Positions 20,401 through 28,198 are shown, numbered from the stretch's first letter. The stretch is DNA of 63,171 bases from Flavobacteriaceae bacterium (GCA_947483075.1 CANKLE010000012.1:1-63171); one strand, 5' to 3'. Translations and numbers: made by a program. The notes: generated from the letters alone by a model not told the origin.

Positions 20401-21133
20401 TGTAACTCCAGGAGTTTCTGGTTCAAACTTAGTTCAAGTGAAAGACCGTTCTTACCACTGGTTTACTTTGTGTATGTTAAATAGATACAACTATGGATCT
20501 ACTTACATGGTCGAAGTGGCGGTAAAAACAACTGGTGGATATACCGGATACGGAAGTCCTTGTTACGTATACACTCCTGCCGTGCCAATGTTGGCAAGTT
20601 GTGGAGCAGTAGTACCAACAGCTAGTTCATTGGTTTACACTACGTCAACTACTTCGGTAACTCAATACCGTTTCCAAGTAACCAAAGTTTCAGATCAATC
20701 TACCGTTACTTTTGATACAAACAAGTATTGGTTTAGCTTTAGAGTGAATGTTCCAGGATTTACAACATCTACTGAATACTCAGTGCGAATTGCTGTAATG
20801 ACTGCAGGTACATGGTCAGCATTTGGAGATGCTTGCTCAATTACTTCGCCTGCAGCTGCAGTGAGAAGTGAGGCAGGTACAGATCTTGACTTTGATGTAG
20901 TAGCTTATCCGAACCCTTATGCTGATAGCTTCAAATTGGATGTAATTACATCTAGTGACGAAAACGTTCAGTACAAAGTGTACGATATGTTAGGTAAACT
21001 CATCGATTCACAAGAGGTTATTTCAACCGAAGTTTACGCACAAGAATTAGGTAATAACTACCCATCAGGTGTCTACAATGTAATTGTAACACAAGGTGAG
21101 CAAGTAAAAACCCTTCGCGTGATAAAAAGATAA
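8459..21133 (+). CDS. Giant T9SS type A sorting domain surface protein (4224 aa)
   Basis: An uninterrupted 12.7-kb gene. The signal peptide is unusually long: a roughly 35-residue polar lead, a hydrophobic core at about 39-52 and a cut after FA (57). Modules in order are a jelly-roll region, fibronectin III (about 260-360), a repeat-rich beta-helix-like section opened by YYWTGATGGTWG, many Ig-like domains, and three GEVED domains (about 1774-1934, 2194-2354 and 2913-3073, each with IDYNRDGDFDDAGEQ or a close variant). MopE-type metal-binding repeats follow (about 3583-3835, DADGDGYG and NTDCNDSN, closing with NGIDDNCDGQLDEGF). Next come three repeats (3854-3932, 3953-4035, 4048-4126), each bounded by cysteines with a YRF core. 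The protein ends in a T9SS type A signal (AYPNPYADSFKLDV to LRVIKR). Adhesion to a surface or polymer with calcium-stabilised stalks is likely but inferred. Confidence 0.92.
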   Translation: MTNFYNHLKASSRALFNKGIGILDGSPPDSGSSVTKTSWLVMFVLLLSLSMGQKSFAQTYLTESFENPWSLNGDGVTAPADAGINAPTGWSQTRVTNAIVPVACTGGAHDWGQMTWSSGTTWSSSSSYPTGCAPYGGAPSAPPAGTKALWFYDGNTNGSSTRIISSPSIDLSASTAPVVSFGYSYAGTAVVNVVGSLDGGTTWNTINTIAATTAGSWVTKVVALPAAYKIATAKIGFKIVSSYGSYDCFIDNVIVREGVAPTAAPITFSATAVTASSMTLGWVDNSTNETGYRVYRSTDNVTFTQIGADISSTSSAATGAAYTSSQTGLVPGTTYYFRIVSIVEVESAYLTGTQATAAAAVYYWTGATGGTWGTAANWNTNAAGGGSTRTVPATTDVLIVDGAGTTAGGALSISVDTASFSIGQLQVTSNTTLTLASSAATQRIITITGGTGDDFVVGSGSSLLLSSITNGISIVFSGTGNTGSIAGTLTVAGNNATATNAAANSFLTTGGTGTLVTVTGTINNTAAVNITTNGNVTGSAATLVFGAGSAYNVSGATTGAAWIPLATWNTTSTVTVSGFTTSTTAPTNNAQSFGNFVYNSSTSTGTMSFWAATTAAVIKGNLTITNTNTGKFRALTGGTLTVNGNLVVNGGTFEVASTTGTLNILGNVTLNGGTFDVAQGGASNLNLSGNFTQTAGTLTQTSATGVMTFGAAVAQTLTTSAAGANTVSIRVNNAAGLNLASAFAPRNVTISNGSITGAGSLAYGASSILTYNSSLGAQTANAVEFPGTASPAGLVVNNTSASKVLNVPFSRSLGAAGVLALTSGVIDNTGYVLTLANTATSAVTGASATNYVKGAVALTLPASLVTGSTYLFPIGKATYNPYSLVNPTTNIGGTVVVLAEVTDANAGGTAGTFIAGLNTNRYWSSSITSGAANFTDSKVKLTDTTSGVDAIATSATLAGTYSLAGGTASTITASDLTTGAAVTALDGYYVLATKSTPSISNLAITNATGIYCPSIARDVTVTVTPSGSAITSVVINYSVNAGAPTPISLTNTSGNDWAGTIPAITGTGVKTVTWTITATDADTLYKTVTGTSYVDQSVTATAVSIAASNNSFCGAGGTVTLTASSSDSSAIYAWTALNAGVTLSASTGASVTSTISATSDYSVVGTFADGRCNTNAAVVSIGVYPLPTATVTTTAQGVCPGTSATINSGLTSGNFSSVSITSAPRVAPSNAITLVSGGVVAVPQTSGTLDDGGWSSIPVGFNFNFFGTIYTSINVGTNGTLMFGTYNGTSLADFTFVTLPSTTEPLNMVAVLAMDNNLAGADGGAIKYWTEGIAPNRKFVVSYEAVKEYGDTKYSTAQAVFFETTGNVEVHVTSSTNLDRNKLVGINNGNGTVGVLAYASGAAATVSPQNPISTAFAFRFAPPSNYTTVWTKTDTSGTSQIASGTNIFTQSVAPLETTTYSISYTNQTTQCANAPGSANVVMAVLGTQAPVGVNTIASASTVCYNGSTNLSLDYTGLTDGIVFQWQSSPDGTNWSDIATATATTYAVTGITSATQYRCKMVCCGGTATYSTVAPITFTNNIATTAGATRCGTGTVALSATGTVGASIDWYAAATGGTALATGAATFTTPSISANTTYYVEAATAGCSSPRVAVLATVNTPPTLTLSAATVGICTGLSSGTITITAGNLDYDTYSWSPATGVSGSAAAGWVFNPSVSTTYVLSASQSAGLCSTTVSLPVTVSSTSILASASNSTICQGTSSTLTATTTVIAAGPQTLPTGYCAGGGDAGIFADEQIFGVSFGTMSNLVQAETCAANYTNYTSTVAAPTVTAGDVVPFSVLTNECDGATYYSNGMSVFIDYNRDGDFDDAGEQAYTTSGLTYSPSTRGGNITIPSSASAGLTRMRVVVVEGTTSPSPCGTYYYGETEDYKINILGSVQGAGTLNYAWSDGTSTVGTSNVLTASPMANTTYTVVATDPATGCADTKVLSIAVNPAPIAPTATGSTQCGTKVPDAFVADNNSYTTPVFNWYAASTGGAALQSSTSTTYTSAIAASTTLYVAVVNPVTLCESVRTPVAIDVTTPDAIVVTPSGSAVCLGSSFTVNSSSATNPNYIYTLTASPAVGSGVSGSADGASQTITPTAIGSYTYTISASDGNCGTTANFTVGVNVLPTILASSNVSQICNGDSAILTASSVVVGPQTVPTGYPYTDSSSTGDEQIFGVSFGTMSNLSQGETCAANYTNYSATVPAPIVFAGANVDLSVVTDECDGATYYSSGMAAYIDYNRDGDFDDAGEQVYTTTATTASPNTRGGTITIPSNASAGLTKLRVVVAEGVTSPPSTGLGSFGYGEVEDYVISIRTAGPTYNYTWNPGNIASATATVTPAVTTTYTVTATDQVTGCPATQNVTITQNGVIVAPITNGANSVCLGAGTVDFDSASVGVNWTSSNPAVATIDANGVFTPVSVGTTTIGANIYNATTGCTSFVANPQAVNVWAPLAVTTQPSDSSILTNENTSFSFITTGSVAAGGYQWMVSADGVNFTNVSNGGVYSGATSATLTITAAQADLNGLYYQCTVAGYSPCTTLVTSNAAVLSVKEISITNPTSVTLCPTASNGTATFTVSVSSVTPGYPYTMVWEIFNGTDWLPIDNQANTFGSVSFGGDVFSTTLVVNGLSTINSGWKVRANAINEADAQYVTSSPATITVNAPAVVSSSPAAQSICYTGGSTSFAVVYTGGTAVQWQYSTNNTTWNNVVDNTPAGVTYANATTTTLGVTTTASTPANGTYYYKALITSPNACDAVSSASAQMSINTPAVAISASNAGICSGIVGSVSTLTASGASTYSWSPTTGISASTGAVVIANPTVTTTYTVTGTDASGCIKTATQTITVNPVVALSSSVSVATVCPGASTTLTATTLVPTSGPQTMPAVYPAINVFYSGDEQIFGVAFGSMDNLYEGDDCSLNYTDYSSTIAAPTVTAGDVVPFSVITDECDGATYYSNGMSVFIDYNRDGDFADAGEQAYTTTGLTLSPNTRGGNITIPSNVSAGLTMMRVVVLESTTSPGSSGTIYAYGEAEDYAINLVSMSPGAGSLNYSWSNGTAVVGTTNVLAVSPSATTTYTVTATNPATGCYSTSSQTVTVVSDASISAQPVASTTVCQGTAVNLSVTASGPGITYQWYKDGGAVVSASATTATLALTGIPAESGTYYVIVTPICGVAATSSNAVVLVNPTPTAIAPSNTTLCSGFLTAPVALVGTPGNVVFNISGGAAIGLANQTGVTSIPAFTPVAGAATITITPTANSCTGTAVTYTITVNQSPDVVTVTPSSTSVCANGAATLLTAATNNVTLNGIQLYGTGALSSTGFPITSCYGYSYSQSIYPAASLTAAGLVSGSTIKAISYYVYTAIADGTSNQWVVYAGNTAQSSFGTATSWVASANMTQVFNGTVSMATTGWKTITFTTPIVWTGGNLVIGVDENQASFTCSAGFAVDAGATNSSIRYYSDATNPNPASPPTSLARSTSVPAVVFSWQRSVTPAVTWSPTTELYTNAGMTTAYTGGASTTVYARPTVNRTYTATATLGSCTQSNTATITSIVPTTYYADADGDGYGNAAVTQLVCTQPTGYVLDNTDCNDSNVAMHTTYPFYADTDGDGFGSGSLISVCAVDASTPPAGYSSNNTDCAPTDATMNASYAFYADTDGDGFGAGSTISVCAVNASTPPAGYTLDNTDCAPTNPAMHASYPFYADADGDGYGAGSLVSVCAVDASTPPTGYSLNNTDCNDSNAAMHATYQFYIDADGDGYGFGALVSTCAVNASTAPAGYSTNATDCNDAVAAVNPGHVEVLYNGIDDNCDGQLDEGFQLTTSLQTVSCGATVASMGSLIYTNINWSATAYRFKVVNNTTGAVQYVENTHQWFALNWMASYDYSTTYTVSVQLQIAGVWLGYYGTTCTVNSPAVNSPGGSLQLNPSQCGATLPSIGTVIATTPLSGATGYRFRITDVTPGVSGSNLVQVKDRSYHWFTLCMLNRYNYGSTYMVEVAVKTTGGYTGYGSPCYVYTPAVPMLASCGAVVPTASSLVYTTSTTSVTQYRFQVTKVSDQSTVTFDTNKYWFSFRVNVPGFTTSTEYSVRIAVMTAGTWSAFGDACSITSPAAAVRSEAGTDLDFDVVAYPNPYADSFKLDVITSSDENVQYKVYDMLGKLIDSQEVISTEVYAQELGNNYPSGVYNVIVTQGEQVKTLRVIKR

Positions 21134-21154
21134 TTAATTAATTATCATCTATAG

Positions 21155-21188
21155 AAGAGGCTGTCTGAAAAGACAGCCTCTTTTTTTT
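21155..21188 (+). terminator. Strong intrinsic terminator of the 4224-residue protein gene
   Basis: A perfect GC-rich 12-bp stem (21155-21166 with 21171-21182), a GAAA tetraloop and eight T in all. Confidence 0.93.
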
Positions 21189-21276
21189 GCGATGTTCTTA
21201 ACAATTAGACCAAATAGGGAGTCATTTAGTTAATAATATCTTCACATGATTTACGGATCAAGCGACATTTAAAACT

Positions 21277-21284
21277 TATTTTTG
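21277..21284 (+). promoter_or_regulatory. Candidate -7 promoter box for the 2289-residue surface protein
   Basis: TATTTTTG matches TAnnTTTG exactly and lies 24 nt before the start codon. No clear -33 TTG is at the right distance. Confidence 0.45.
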
Positions 21285-21308
21285 TAGTTCAAATTAAATT
21301 CTATTTTT

Positions 21309-24300
21309 ATGAAAACAGATTTACTAAATCAGGCATTTTACAAAAGTATCGTAGGACTTTTTCTCGTGTTTTTTGGTTTGGCTTCAACAGTTGTTCAAGC
21401 ACAAACACCCTATGCCATGTCGGGCGGAAATTACACCGAAGATTTTGCCAACATCGCCAATACTACCAATTGGCCAAACGCGTTCAACGGCACTGATTCT
21501 GCCGAATGGGCTTCGGTTGCGGTCAATGCTACCGGAACAGTGGGGGATGGAGTTAGGACTACTAACGGCACATTGACGTTTGTTACAAATACAACGGGCG
21601 GTGTGCAAAGAGGAACTTCTAACATTCAATTGTTATCCACAGGAACAAATTTGTCATGTGCAATTGATTTGCTTTTAAACTTCACAGGTAAAAATGCAGG
21701 AACACTCACCTTTGATGCAGCCACTGTCTTTAATGGAGCTGGGAATAAAAATTCAATATTAAAGGTGTTTTATTCCACAAATGGAACCTCCTTTACCGAA
21801 CTCACAGGAACCAATTTACCGTATACTGCTTCAAACAATGTAGCAGGAAATGCTGCAATTAGTATTGCTTTACCGTCTGCATTTAATAATTCGGCAACTG
21901 CACGTTTGCGATTTTATAAGTATAGCACAACGGCATTTGCTGGAGTAGGACCGGCATCAGGTTCTCAACCTAAAATATCAATTGATAATGTTTCAGTTAC
22001 TGGCTTATCAGCCGGACCAATCATTAACGGATCTGCAACATCAACTGCTTTTACATCAACCTACGGAACAGCTTCGGCGGTTCAAACTTTTGCGGTTTCT
22101 GGCGCTAGCCTTACCGAAGATTTACTTGCCACTGCACCCGCCGGATTTGAAGTGTCCGCCGATGGAACCACCTACGGAGCCACGGCTGCTTTTACCCAAA
22201 CGGGTGGAAACGCAAGCGGAAGTTTACGCGTACGCTTAAAATATAATGCCCCAGTAGTGGGAACTTATAATGCACAAACTATAGTATTGTCAAGTGCAGG
22301 AGCTACCAGTGTAAACATCACTACAGCCGCTTCAGGAAATACGGTTACTCCCAAATCACTCACCATTACAGGCCTTACTGCCGACGGCAAAGAATACGAT
22401 GGAACAACTTATACCACACTTTCAGGTACAGCGGTTTTAAATGGTGTACTCACAGAAGATGTAGCCAATGTTGTGCTAGAAGGGTCCTATTCTGCTGATT
22501 TTATTACGCCAGATGTTGGGGTCTCTATTCCGGTGACCGTAACTGGATATAGTATCACCGGATCTGCTATTGCAAACTATACGCTTGTTCAACCAGCAGG
22601 TTTAACAGCATCAATTACCATTGCCGGCTTGCAAGCACAAACCATAACGTTTGGTACATTAGCAAATGCTACTTATGGTGATGCAGCGATTACATTAGGG
22701 GCATCTGCCTCATCTGGATTGACCGTAAGTTACAGCAGTTCGAATACAGCTGTGGCTACTGTGGCGGGAAATATACTTACTATTGTAGGTGTGGGAACAA
22801 CAACCATCACTGCTTCACAAGTGGGGGATGCTAGTTACAATCCGGCAATCAATGTTGCCAACGATATTACAGTGGCGGCCAAAGCAGTTAGCATCACCGG
22901 TATTGCTATTAGCGATAAACCCTACAACGGATCTACTGCGGCAACCATTACAGGAACAGCCGTTTTGAGTCCGGCAGCCGTTTTGGGTGATGACGTAGCA
23001 ATAGGCGGAACGCCAGTTGCTAATTTTACTACAGCTACTGTAGGAACAAACAAACCCGTTACAGTTACAGGATATGCCTTAACCGGAACAAAAGCCTTAA
23101 ATTATGCGTTAAGCCAACCCACAGGATTAACTGCTGCGGTTACGGTTGCCGATCAAACCATTACTTTTAACGCCTTAGCTGCTTATTATGTAAATGATGC
23201 CTCATTTACCTTAGCCGCAACTGCAAGTTCAGCTTTGGCGGTAAGTTACAGCAGTTCGAATACCGCAGTAGCTACTATTTCTGGAAACATTGTAACGCTT
23301 GTAGGTCCGGGATCCACAACCATTTCGGCTTCGCAAACAGGCGATAGCAATTATAATGCTGCGCTAAATGTAGATCAAACGCTTGTTGTTTTGGCTGCCC
23401 CAATCGCAGCTTGGAATTTCTTCGGACAAAGCTCACCTGCTACATTGGCTGCCACGGCATTTAATGCTAATTTGGTTTCTGCCGCAGGAGCCAACACCAT
23501 AACTAGAGGAGCTGGAGCAGTTTCCAGTACCGGAAGTAATTCTTTTCGTACTACAGGTTTTCAAAATAATGGCATAGCCACGACAAATACCGATTACTTT
23601 CAAGTTACCTTACAAGCTGCAGCCGGCTATAAAACCTCATTGGCAGCTCTAAACACTAATTTTGTCGGAACAAATACATTTTATGCGTCGCCTGGGGTAA
23701 GTTCACAATTTGCCTACAGTTTAGACGGAACCAACTTTACCTTAATTGGTTCACCAATCGTAAATACAGCCGTGCCACTTTCGGGTTCCTTTGATTTATC
23801 GGGCGTAACAGCCTTGCAAAATGTAGCTGCGGGAACCACCATCACCTTGCGTTACTACGCCAGTGGACAAACCACTACAGGAGGTTGGGGATTTGCAAGT
23901 TCGGCTGCTTCGCCAACCAATACCAACGGCTTAAATATTTTAGGAACCATATCGGCCTTGCCGGCTGTGGTTACAACCAATGCTGCTTCAGCTATTACGG
24001 CAACCTCAGCCACATTGAATGGAATCGTAATTGCCAATAATAATTCTATTACAGCTAGTTTTGCGTATGGTCTTACTTCGGCCTACGGAACAGCAGCAAC
24101 TGCTACTACGCCAGTAGCGGGTGCAGTTACCGGAGTGGCTTCAACCCCAACTTCAGTATCGCTTTCGGGATTGAATCCAAATACACAATACAACTTCAAA
24201 GCAGTGGGCGGAAGCGCTTCGGGTGCCAATGCAAGCTTTTATACCTTGGCCAATGTGCCAGGCGCACCCACCGTTGCAAATGCAACTTCAGGTAGTTTAG

Positions 24301-27300
24301 ACGTTTCTATTGCCTCTGGCGACGGAAATCCTGCCGGAACAACCTATGCGATTCAAGTATTGCCTGGCGGTTTGTTTGTGCAAGCCAACGGCAGCTTAGG
24401 AGTTTCAGCCGTGTTTCAAACGGCTACTTCTTGGTCAACAATTACCATTACAGGTTTGGCCAGTAACACGACCTATACCATTCAAGTAAAAGCGATAAAC
24501 GGTGCTTCAGTAGAAACGGCCTTTGGAACAGGCTCTGTCTTAGCCACCTTAGTCAATGCTACGCCCGAATTGCAAGCGCAAGTATTATCGGCATTTGGAA
24601 GTCAATGTATAGGAACTACAACATCGGCGGCTAGTTTTGCCTTAACCGGATTAAACCTTACATCAGCCAATGTAACCGTTGGTCCATTAAGCGGATATAC
24701 ATTTGCTACCACAAGTACAGGAACGTATAGCAATTCCGTGACAATTACACCTGCAGCAGGCAGTGTGTCTGAAACTATTTTTGTGAAATTTAGCCCAATC
24801 CTAGCCCAATCCTATAACGGGAACATTGCAATTGCTGGTGGTGGCGCAACTACAATAAATGTGATTGCTTCAGGAACGGGAATCAATACGCCTTCAACAG
24901 TTACTTCTGGTGCAAGTTCTTCCATTTCACAAACTGCTGCTACAGTAGCGGGAAGTTATTTAGTCGGATGTTCAGCGGCTTCGGCCTATGGAATCGCATA
25001 CAGTACAACTTCAGGTTTCTCTTCGGGTACGCAAGTTGCAGCAATTAATGCAGTTGCAGGAAGTTATTCATCAGATTTAACCGCATTAAACCCAAACACC
25101 ACCTACTATTACAAAGCCTATGTGGTGGATAATTCGGGAACGGTATACGGGTCACAACAAAGTTTCACTACCTTAAATTTGGTTGCGCCACTGGCAACTG
25201 CCGCAAGCGGGGTGTCCTACAATACTTTTGCTGCCAATTGGAATACAGTTAGTTCAGCAAGCAGTTATAATTTGTCTGTTTACACCTTGGGTGCAGCTGA
25301 AAACCTAGCGGGTTGGACATTCCCGGTGAGTGGAACAACCTTAACGGCTGATGTGGCCAATGCCAATAATATAGCTAAAGCCATTTCAATATCAAATGGG
25401 TCAATTACTTCGTCGGGTGATGCCTCGCCAACTGGCTTCTCTGCTTCAACAACCACCTGGACCACGGCCAATAAATACTGGGAAATCTCAGTAAATACTA
25501 CCGGTTACAAAAACATTAAAGTTTCATCAGTTCAAATTGCCTCCAATACCGGACCACGTGATTTTAAAATTCAGTACAAAATTGGAGCAGGTGGAAGCTA
25601 TACCGATATAACAGGCGGAACGGTTTTATTGGCCAACAATTGGACTTCGGGTGTTGTAAATAATTTGGCCTTGCCAGCAGATTGCGATAATCAATCCCTT
25701 GTTTATGTGCGTTGGATTCCTACCTCAACTACAGCGGTTAATGGAACTACTGTCGCTGCTGGTGGAACCAGTAGAATTGATAATATATACATCAAAGGCA
25801 GTTTGCGTTCGGATTTAGCCGGATACAATCCAATGTCAGTAACTAGCACTTCGCAAGCAGTAACTGGATTAGCAGGTAGTACAACCTATTACTATGAAGT
25901 AGCAGCAACAGCGGGCGCGGCAGTTTCACCGGTTTCAAATTCAATTACTGTTACCACGATGGTACCGCCACCAACTGCTTCTGTGCTTTCGGGTACAGCC
26001 AGTATTTGTGCAGGCGCCTCTACAAACTTGTCAGTTGCCATTACCGGCGGAACTTCGCCCTTTACAGTTGTTTATTCTGATGGATCAACCAATACGACAC
26101 TTACCAATTACGTGAGCGGAACAGCCATTTCGGTGTCACCAGCTGGTTCTACTACCTATTCTTTGGTTTCGGTTGCCGATGCCAATACCTTTGTGGGTTC
26201 AGGGAATTCGGGTAGCGCAGCAGTAACGGTAAATCCGTTGGTTACCTATTATGCCGATGCCGATGGAGATGGATATGGGAATGCAGCAATTTCGCTTGTT
26301 AATTGTGTTCAGCCTGCAAACTATGTAACCAATTCAACCGATTGCAACGATGCAAATGGCTTGGTTTGGAGATCAGCTAGTTTTTATGTAGATGCCGATG
26401 CCGATGGCTATTCGCCTAGTGGTACTCCAGTTACTTTATGTTATGGCGCTGCCACACCTTCAGGATATGCTGCTAGCACACTTGGGGTAGATTGCGACGA
26501 TACTAATACAGCGGTTTGGCGCTCGGCTAGTTTTTATGTAGATGCCGATGCCGATGGCTATTCGCCTAGTGGTACTCCAGTTACTTTATGTTATGGCGCT
26601 GCCACACCTTCAGGATATGCTGCTAGCACACTTGGGGTAGATTGCGACGATACCAACACAGCGATTTGGCGCTCAGCTAGTTTTTATGTAGATGCCGATG
26701 CCGATGGCTATTCGCCTAGTGGTACTCCGGTTACTTTATGTTATGGCGCAGCTACACCTGTGGGTTATTCAGTTGCCAGTTTGGGCTTAGATTGCAACGA
26801 TTCTAATGCAGCGATGCATTCTACTTACACGTTCTATGTTGATGCCGATGGCGATACCTATGGAACCGGAAGTCCAGTTGAGTTCTGTGCAGTAAATGCC
26901 AACACACCACCTGCTGGTTATTCTGCAAATGCTACCGATTGCAACGATGCTGTTGCGGCAATCAACCCAGGACATGCAGAAGTATTATACAACGGTATCG
27001 ACGACAACTGTGATGGACAATTAGACGAAGGCTTCCAAGCAACCTCTGCTTTGCAACCAGTTTCTTGTGGGGCTACGCTAACTTCTATGGGCTCCTTAGT
27101 TTACACCGACATCAACTTGAATGCCACGGCTTATCGCTTTAAAGTGGTTAACACCACCACAGGTGATATTCAATATGTTGACAACACCCACCAATGGTTT
27201 GCCTTAAACTGGCTGGCATCTTATGAGTACGCGACTGCCTATACGGTTTCGGTACAACTGCAAATTGCTGGCGTTTGGGTGGGTTATTACGGAAGCTCTT

Positions 27301-28178
27301 GCGTGGTAAATTCCCCTGATATTACCAGTTCAACAGGAACTTTACAATTGGTTTCTACGCAGTGTGGAGCAACCTTGCCAAGCATAGCGACGATTATTTA
27401 TACAACAGCACAATCGGGGGCTACAGGCTATAGATTCCGCATCACCGATGTGACGCCTAATGCAACTGGATCAAACTTAATTCAAGTAATCGATCGTTCT
27501 TACCACTGGTTTGCCTTAACCATGTTAAGTCGTTATAATTATGGATCAACTTACATGGTCGAAGTTGCAGTAAAAACGACAGGCGGCTACACCGGATACG
27601 GAAGCCCTTGTTATGTAAATACACCTGCTTCACCTGTATTAAACAGCTGTGGGGCTGTGATTCCTACGAGTCGTACTTTGGTGTACACCGCGATAACCAA
27701 ATCGGTGAGTCAATACCGTTTTCAAGTAACCAAAGTGAGTGATCAATCGGTAAGAACATTTGACACCAGCAGATTCTGGTTTAGCTTTAAAGTAAATATG
27801 CCTGGGTATACGCCTTCTGTACCCTACTCGGTACGTGTGGCAGTAATGACTGCTGGAACCTGGTCGCCTTTTGGAGATTCTTGCGAAATCACCTCGCCTG
27901 CAATAGCCAGAACCGATGGCAACGCCGAATTAGACTTTACTGCCAATGTATTCCCGAATCCGTATACAGACCAGTTTAATTTACTGGTAAATACCGATTC
28001 TGACGAGCGAATCTCCTACAAAGTCTATGACATGCTGGGTAAACTCATCGAAGCCGAAGAGTTTGAATTTACAGCCATAGAAACCAAAGAATTCGGACGT
28101 AACTATCCTGCCGGTGTGTACAATATTATTGTAAGCCAAGGCGAAGAAGTGAAAACCCTTCGGGTGATCAAGCGATAG
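21309..28178 (+). CDS. T9SS type A sorting domain surface protein with YDG and MopE repeats (2289 aa)
   Basis: A signal peptide ends after QA (residue 31). An N-terminal jelly-roll region follows, then two YDG domains (about 348-438 and 525-613, KEYDGTTY and KPYNGSTA) alternating with two related Ig-like modules (VSYSSSNTAVAT in both), then fibronectin III and choice-of-anchor modules. MopE-type metal-binding repeats sit at about 1646-1904, including three nearly identical 50-residue copies (VDADADGYSPSGTP). The last 370 residues (1920-2289) are homologous to the end of the 4224-residue neighbour: three Cys-bounded YRF repeats, then a T9SS type A signal (VFPNPYTDQFNLLV to LRVIKR). The genes are therefore partial paralogues that share a cell-surface delivery and stalk module but differ in their N-terminal, presumably ligand-facing, parts. 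Confidence 0.92.
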   Translation: MKTDLLNQAFYKSIVGLFLVFFGLASTVVQAQTPYAMSGGNYTEDFANIANTTNWPNAFNGTDSAEWASVAVNATGTVGDGVRTTNGTLTFVTNTTGGVQRGTSNIQLLSTGTNLSCAIDLLLNFTGKNAGTLTFDAATVFNGAGNKNSILKVFYSTNGTSFTELTGTNLPYTASNNVAGNAAISIALPSAFNNSATARLRFYKYSTTAFAGVGPASGSQPKISIDNVSVTGLSAGPIINGSATSTAFTSTYGTASAVQTFAVSGASLTEDLLATAPAGFEVSADGTTYGATAAFTQTGGNASGSLRVRLKYNAPVVGTYNAQTIVLSSAGATSVNITTAASGNTVTPKSLTITGLTADGKEYDGTTYTTLSGTAVLNGVLTEDVANVVLEGSYSADFITPDVGVSIPVTVTGYSITGSAIANYTLVQPAGLTASITIAGLQAQTITFGTLANATYGDAAITLGASASSGLTVSYSSSNTAVATVAGNILTIVGVGTTTITASQVGDASYNPAINVANDITVAAKAVSITGIAISDKPYNGSTAATITGTAVLSPAAVLGDDVAIGGTPVANFTTATVGTNKPVTVTGYALTGTKALNYALSQPTGLTAAVTVADQTITFNALAAYYVNDASFTLAATASSALAVSYSSSNTAVATISGNIVTLVGPGSTTISASQTGDSNYNAALNVDQTLVVLAAPIAAWNFFGQSSPATLAATAFNANLVSAAGANTITRGAGAVSSTGSNSFRTTGFQNNGIATTNTDYFQVTLQAAAGYKTSLAALNTNFVGTNTFYASPGVSSQFAYSLDGTNFTLIGSPIVNTAVPLSGSFDLSGVTALQNVAAGTTITLRYYASGQTTTGGWGFASSAASPTNTNGLNILGTISALPAVVTTNAASAITATSATLNGIVIANNNSITASFAYGLTSAYGTAATATTPVAGAVTGVASTPTSVSLSGLNPNTQYNFKAVGGSASGANASFYTLANVPGAPTVANATSGSLDVSIASGDGNPAGTTYAIQVLPGGLFVQANGSLGVSAVFQTATSWSTITITGLASNTTYTIQVKAINGASVETAFGTGSVLATLVNATPELQAQVLSAFGSQCIGTTTSAASFALTGLNLTSANVTVGPLSGYTFATTSTGTYSNSVTITPAAGSVSETIFVKFSPILAQSYNGNIAIAGGGATTINVIASGTGINTPSTVTSGASSSISQTAATVAGSYLVGCSAASAYGIAYSTTSGFSSGTQVAAINAVAGSYSSDLTALNPNTTYYYKAYVVDNSGTVYGSQQSFTTLNLVAPLATAASGVSYNTFAANWNTVSSASSYNLSVYTLGAAENLAGWTFPVSGTTLTADVANANNIAKAISISNGSITSSGDASPTGFSASTTTWTTANKYWEISVNTTGYKNIKVSSVQIASNTGPRDFKIQYKIGAGGSYTDITGGTVLLANNWTSGVVNNLALPADCDNQSLVYVRWIPTSTTAVNGTTVAAGGTSRIDNIYIKGSLRSDLAGYNPMSVTSTSQAVTGLAGSTTYYYEVAATAGAAVSPVSNSITVTTMVPPPTASVLSGTASICAGASTNLSVAITGGTSPFTVVYSDGSTNTTLTNYVSGTAISVSPAGSTTYSLVSVADANTFVGSGNSGSAAVTVNPLVTYYADADGDGYGNAAISLVNCVQPANYVTNSTDCNDANGLVWRSASFYVDADADGYSPSGTPVTLCYGAATPSGYAASTLGVDCDDTNTAVWRSASFYVDADADGYSPSGTPVTLCYGAATPSGYAASTLGVDCDDTNTAIWRSASFYVDADADGYSPSGTPVTLCYGAATPVGYSVASLGLDCNDSNAAMHSTYTFYVDADGDTYGTGSPVEFCAVNANTPPAGYSANATDCNDAVAAINPGHAEVLYNGIDDNCDGQLDEGFQATSALQPVSCGATLTSMGSLVYTDINLNATAYRFKVVNTTTGDIQYVDNTHQWFALNWLASYEYATAYTVSVQLQIAGVWVGYYGSSCVVNSPDITSSTGTLQLVSTQCGATLPSIATIIYTTAQSGATGYRFRITDVTPNATGSNLIQVIDRSYHWFALTMLSRYNYGSTYMVEVAVKTTGGYTGYGSPCYVNTPASPVLNSCGAVIPTSRTLVYTAITKSVSQYRFQVTKVSDQSVRTFDTSRFWFSFKVNMPGYTPSVPYSVRVAVMTAGTWSPFGDSCEITSPAIARTDGNAELDFTANVFPNPYTDQFNLLVNTDSDERISYKVYDMLGKLIEAEEFEFTAIETKEFGRNYPAGVYNIIVSQGEEVKTLRVIKR
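26376..26825 (+). repeat. Tandem 150-bp coding repeats (MopE-type metal-binding units)
   Basis: Units start at 26376, 26526 and 26676 with an exact 150-bp period. The first two are nearly identical in DNA; the third diverges over its last third, and a more distant unit follows. Each encodes Asp-rich DADADGYSPSG plus one cysteine pair. Confidence 0.92.
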
Positions 28179-28198
28179 ACCTCGTTTTGTAATAAAGC

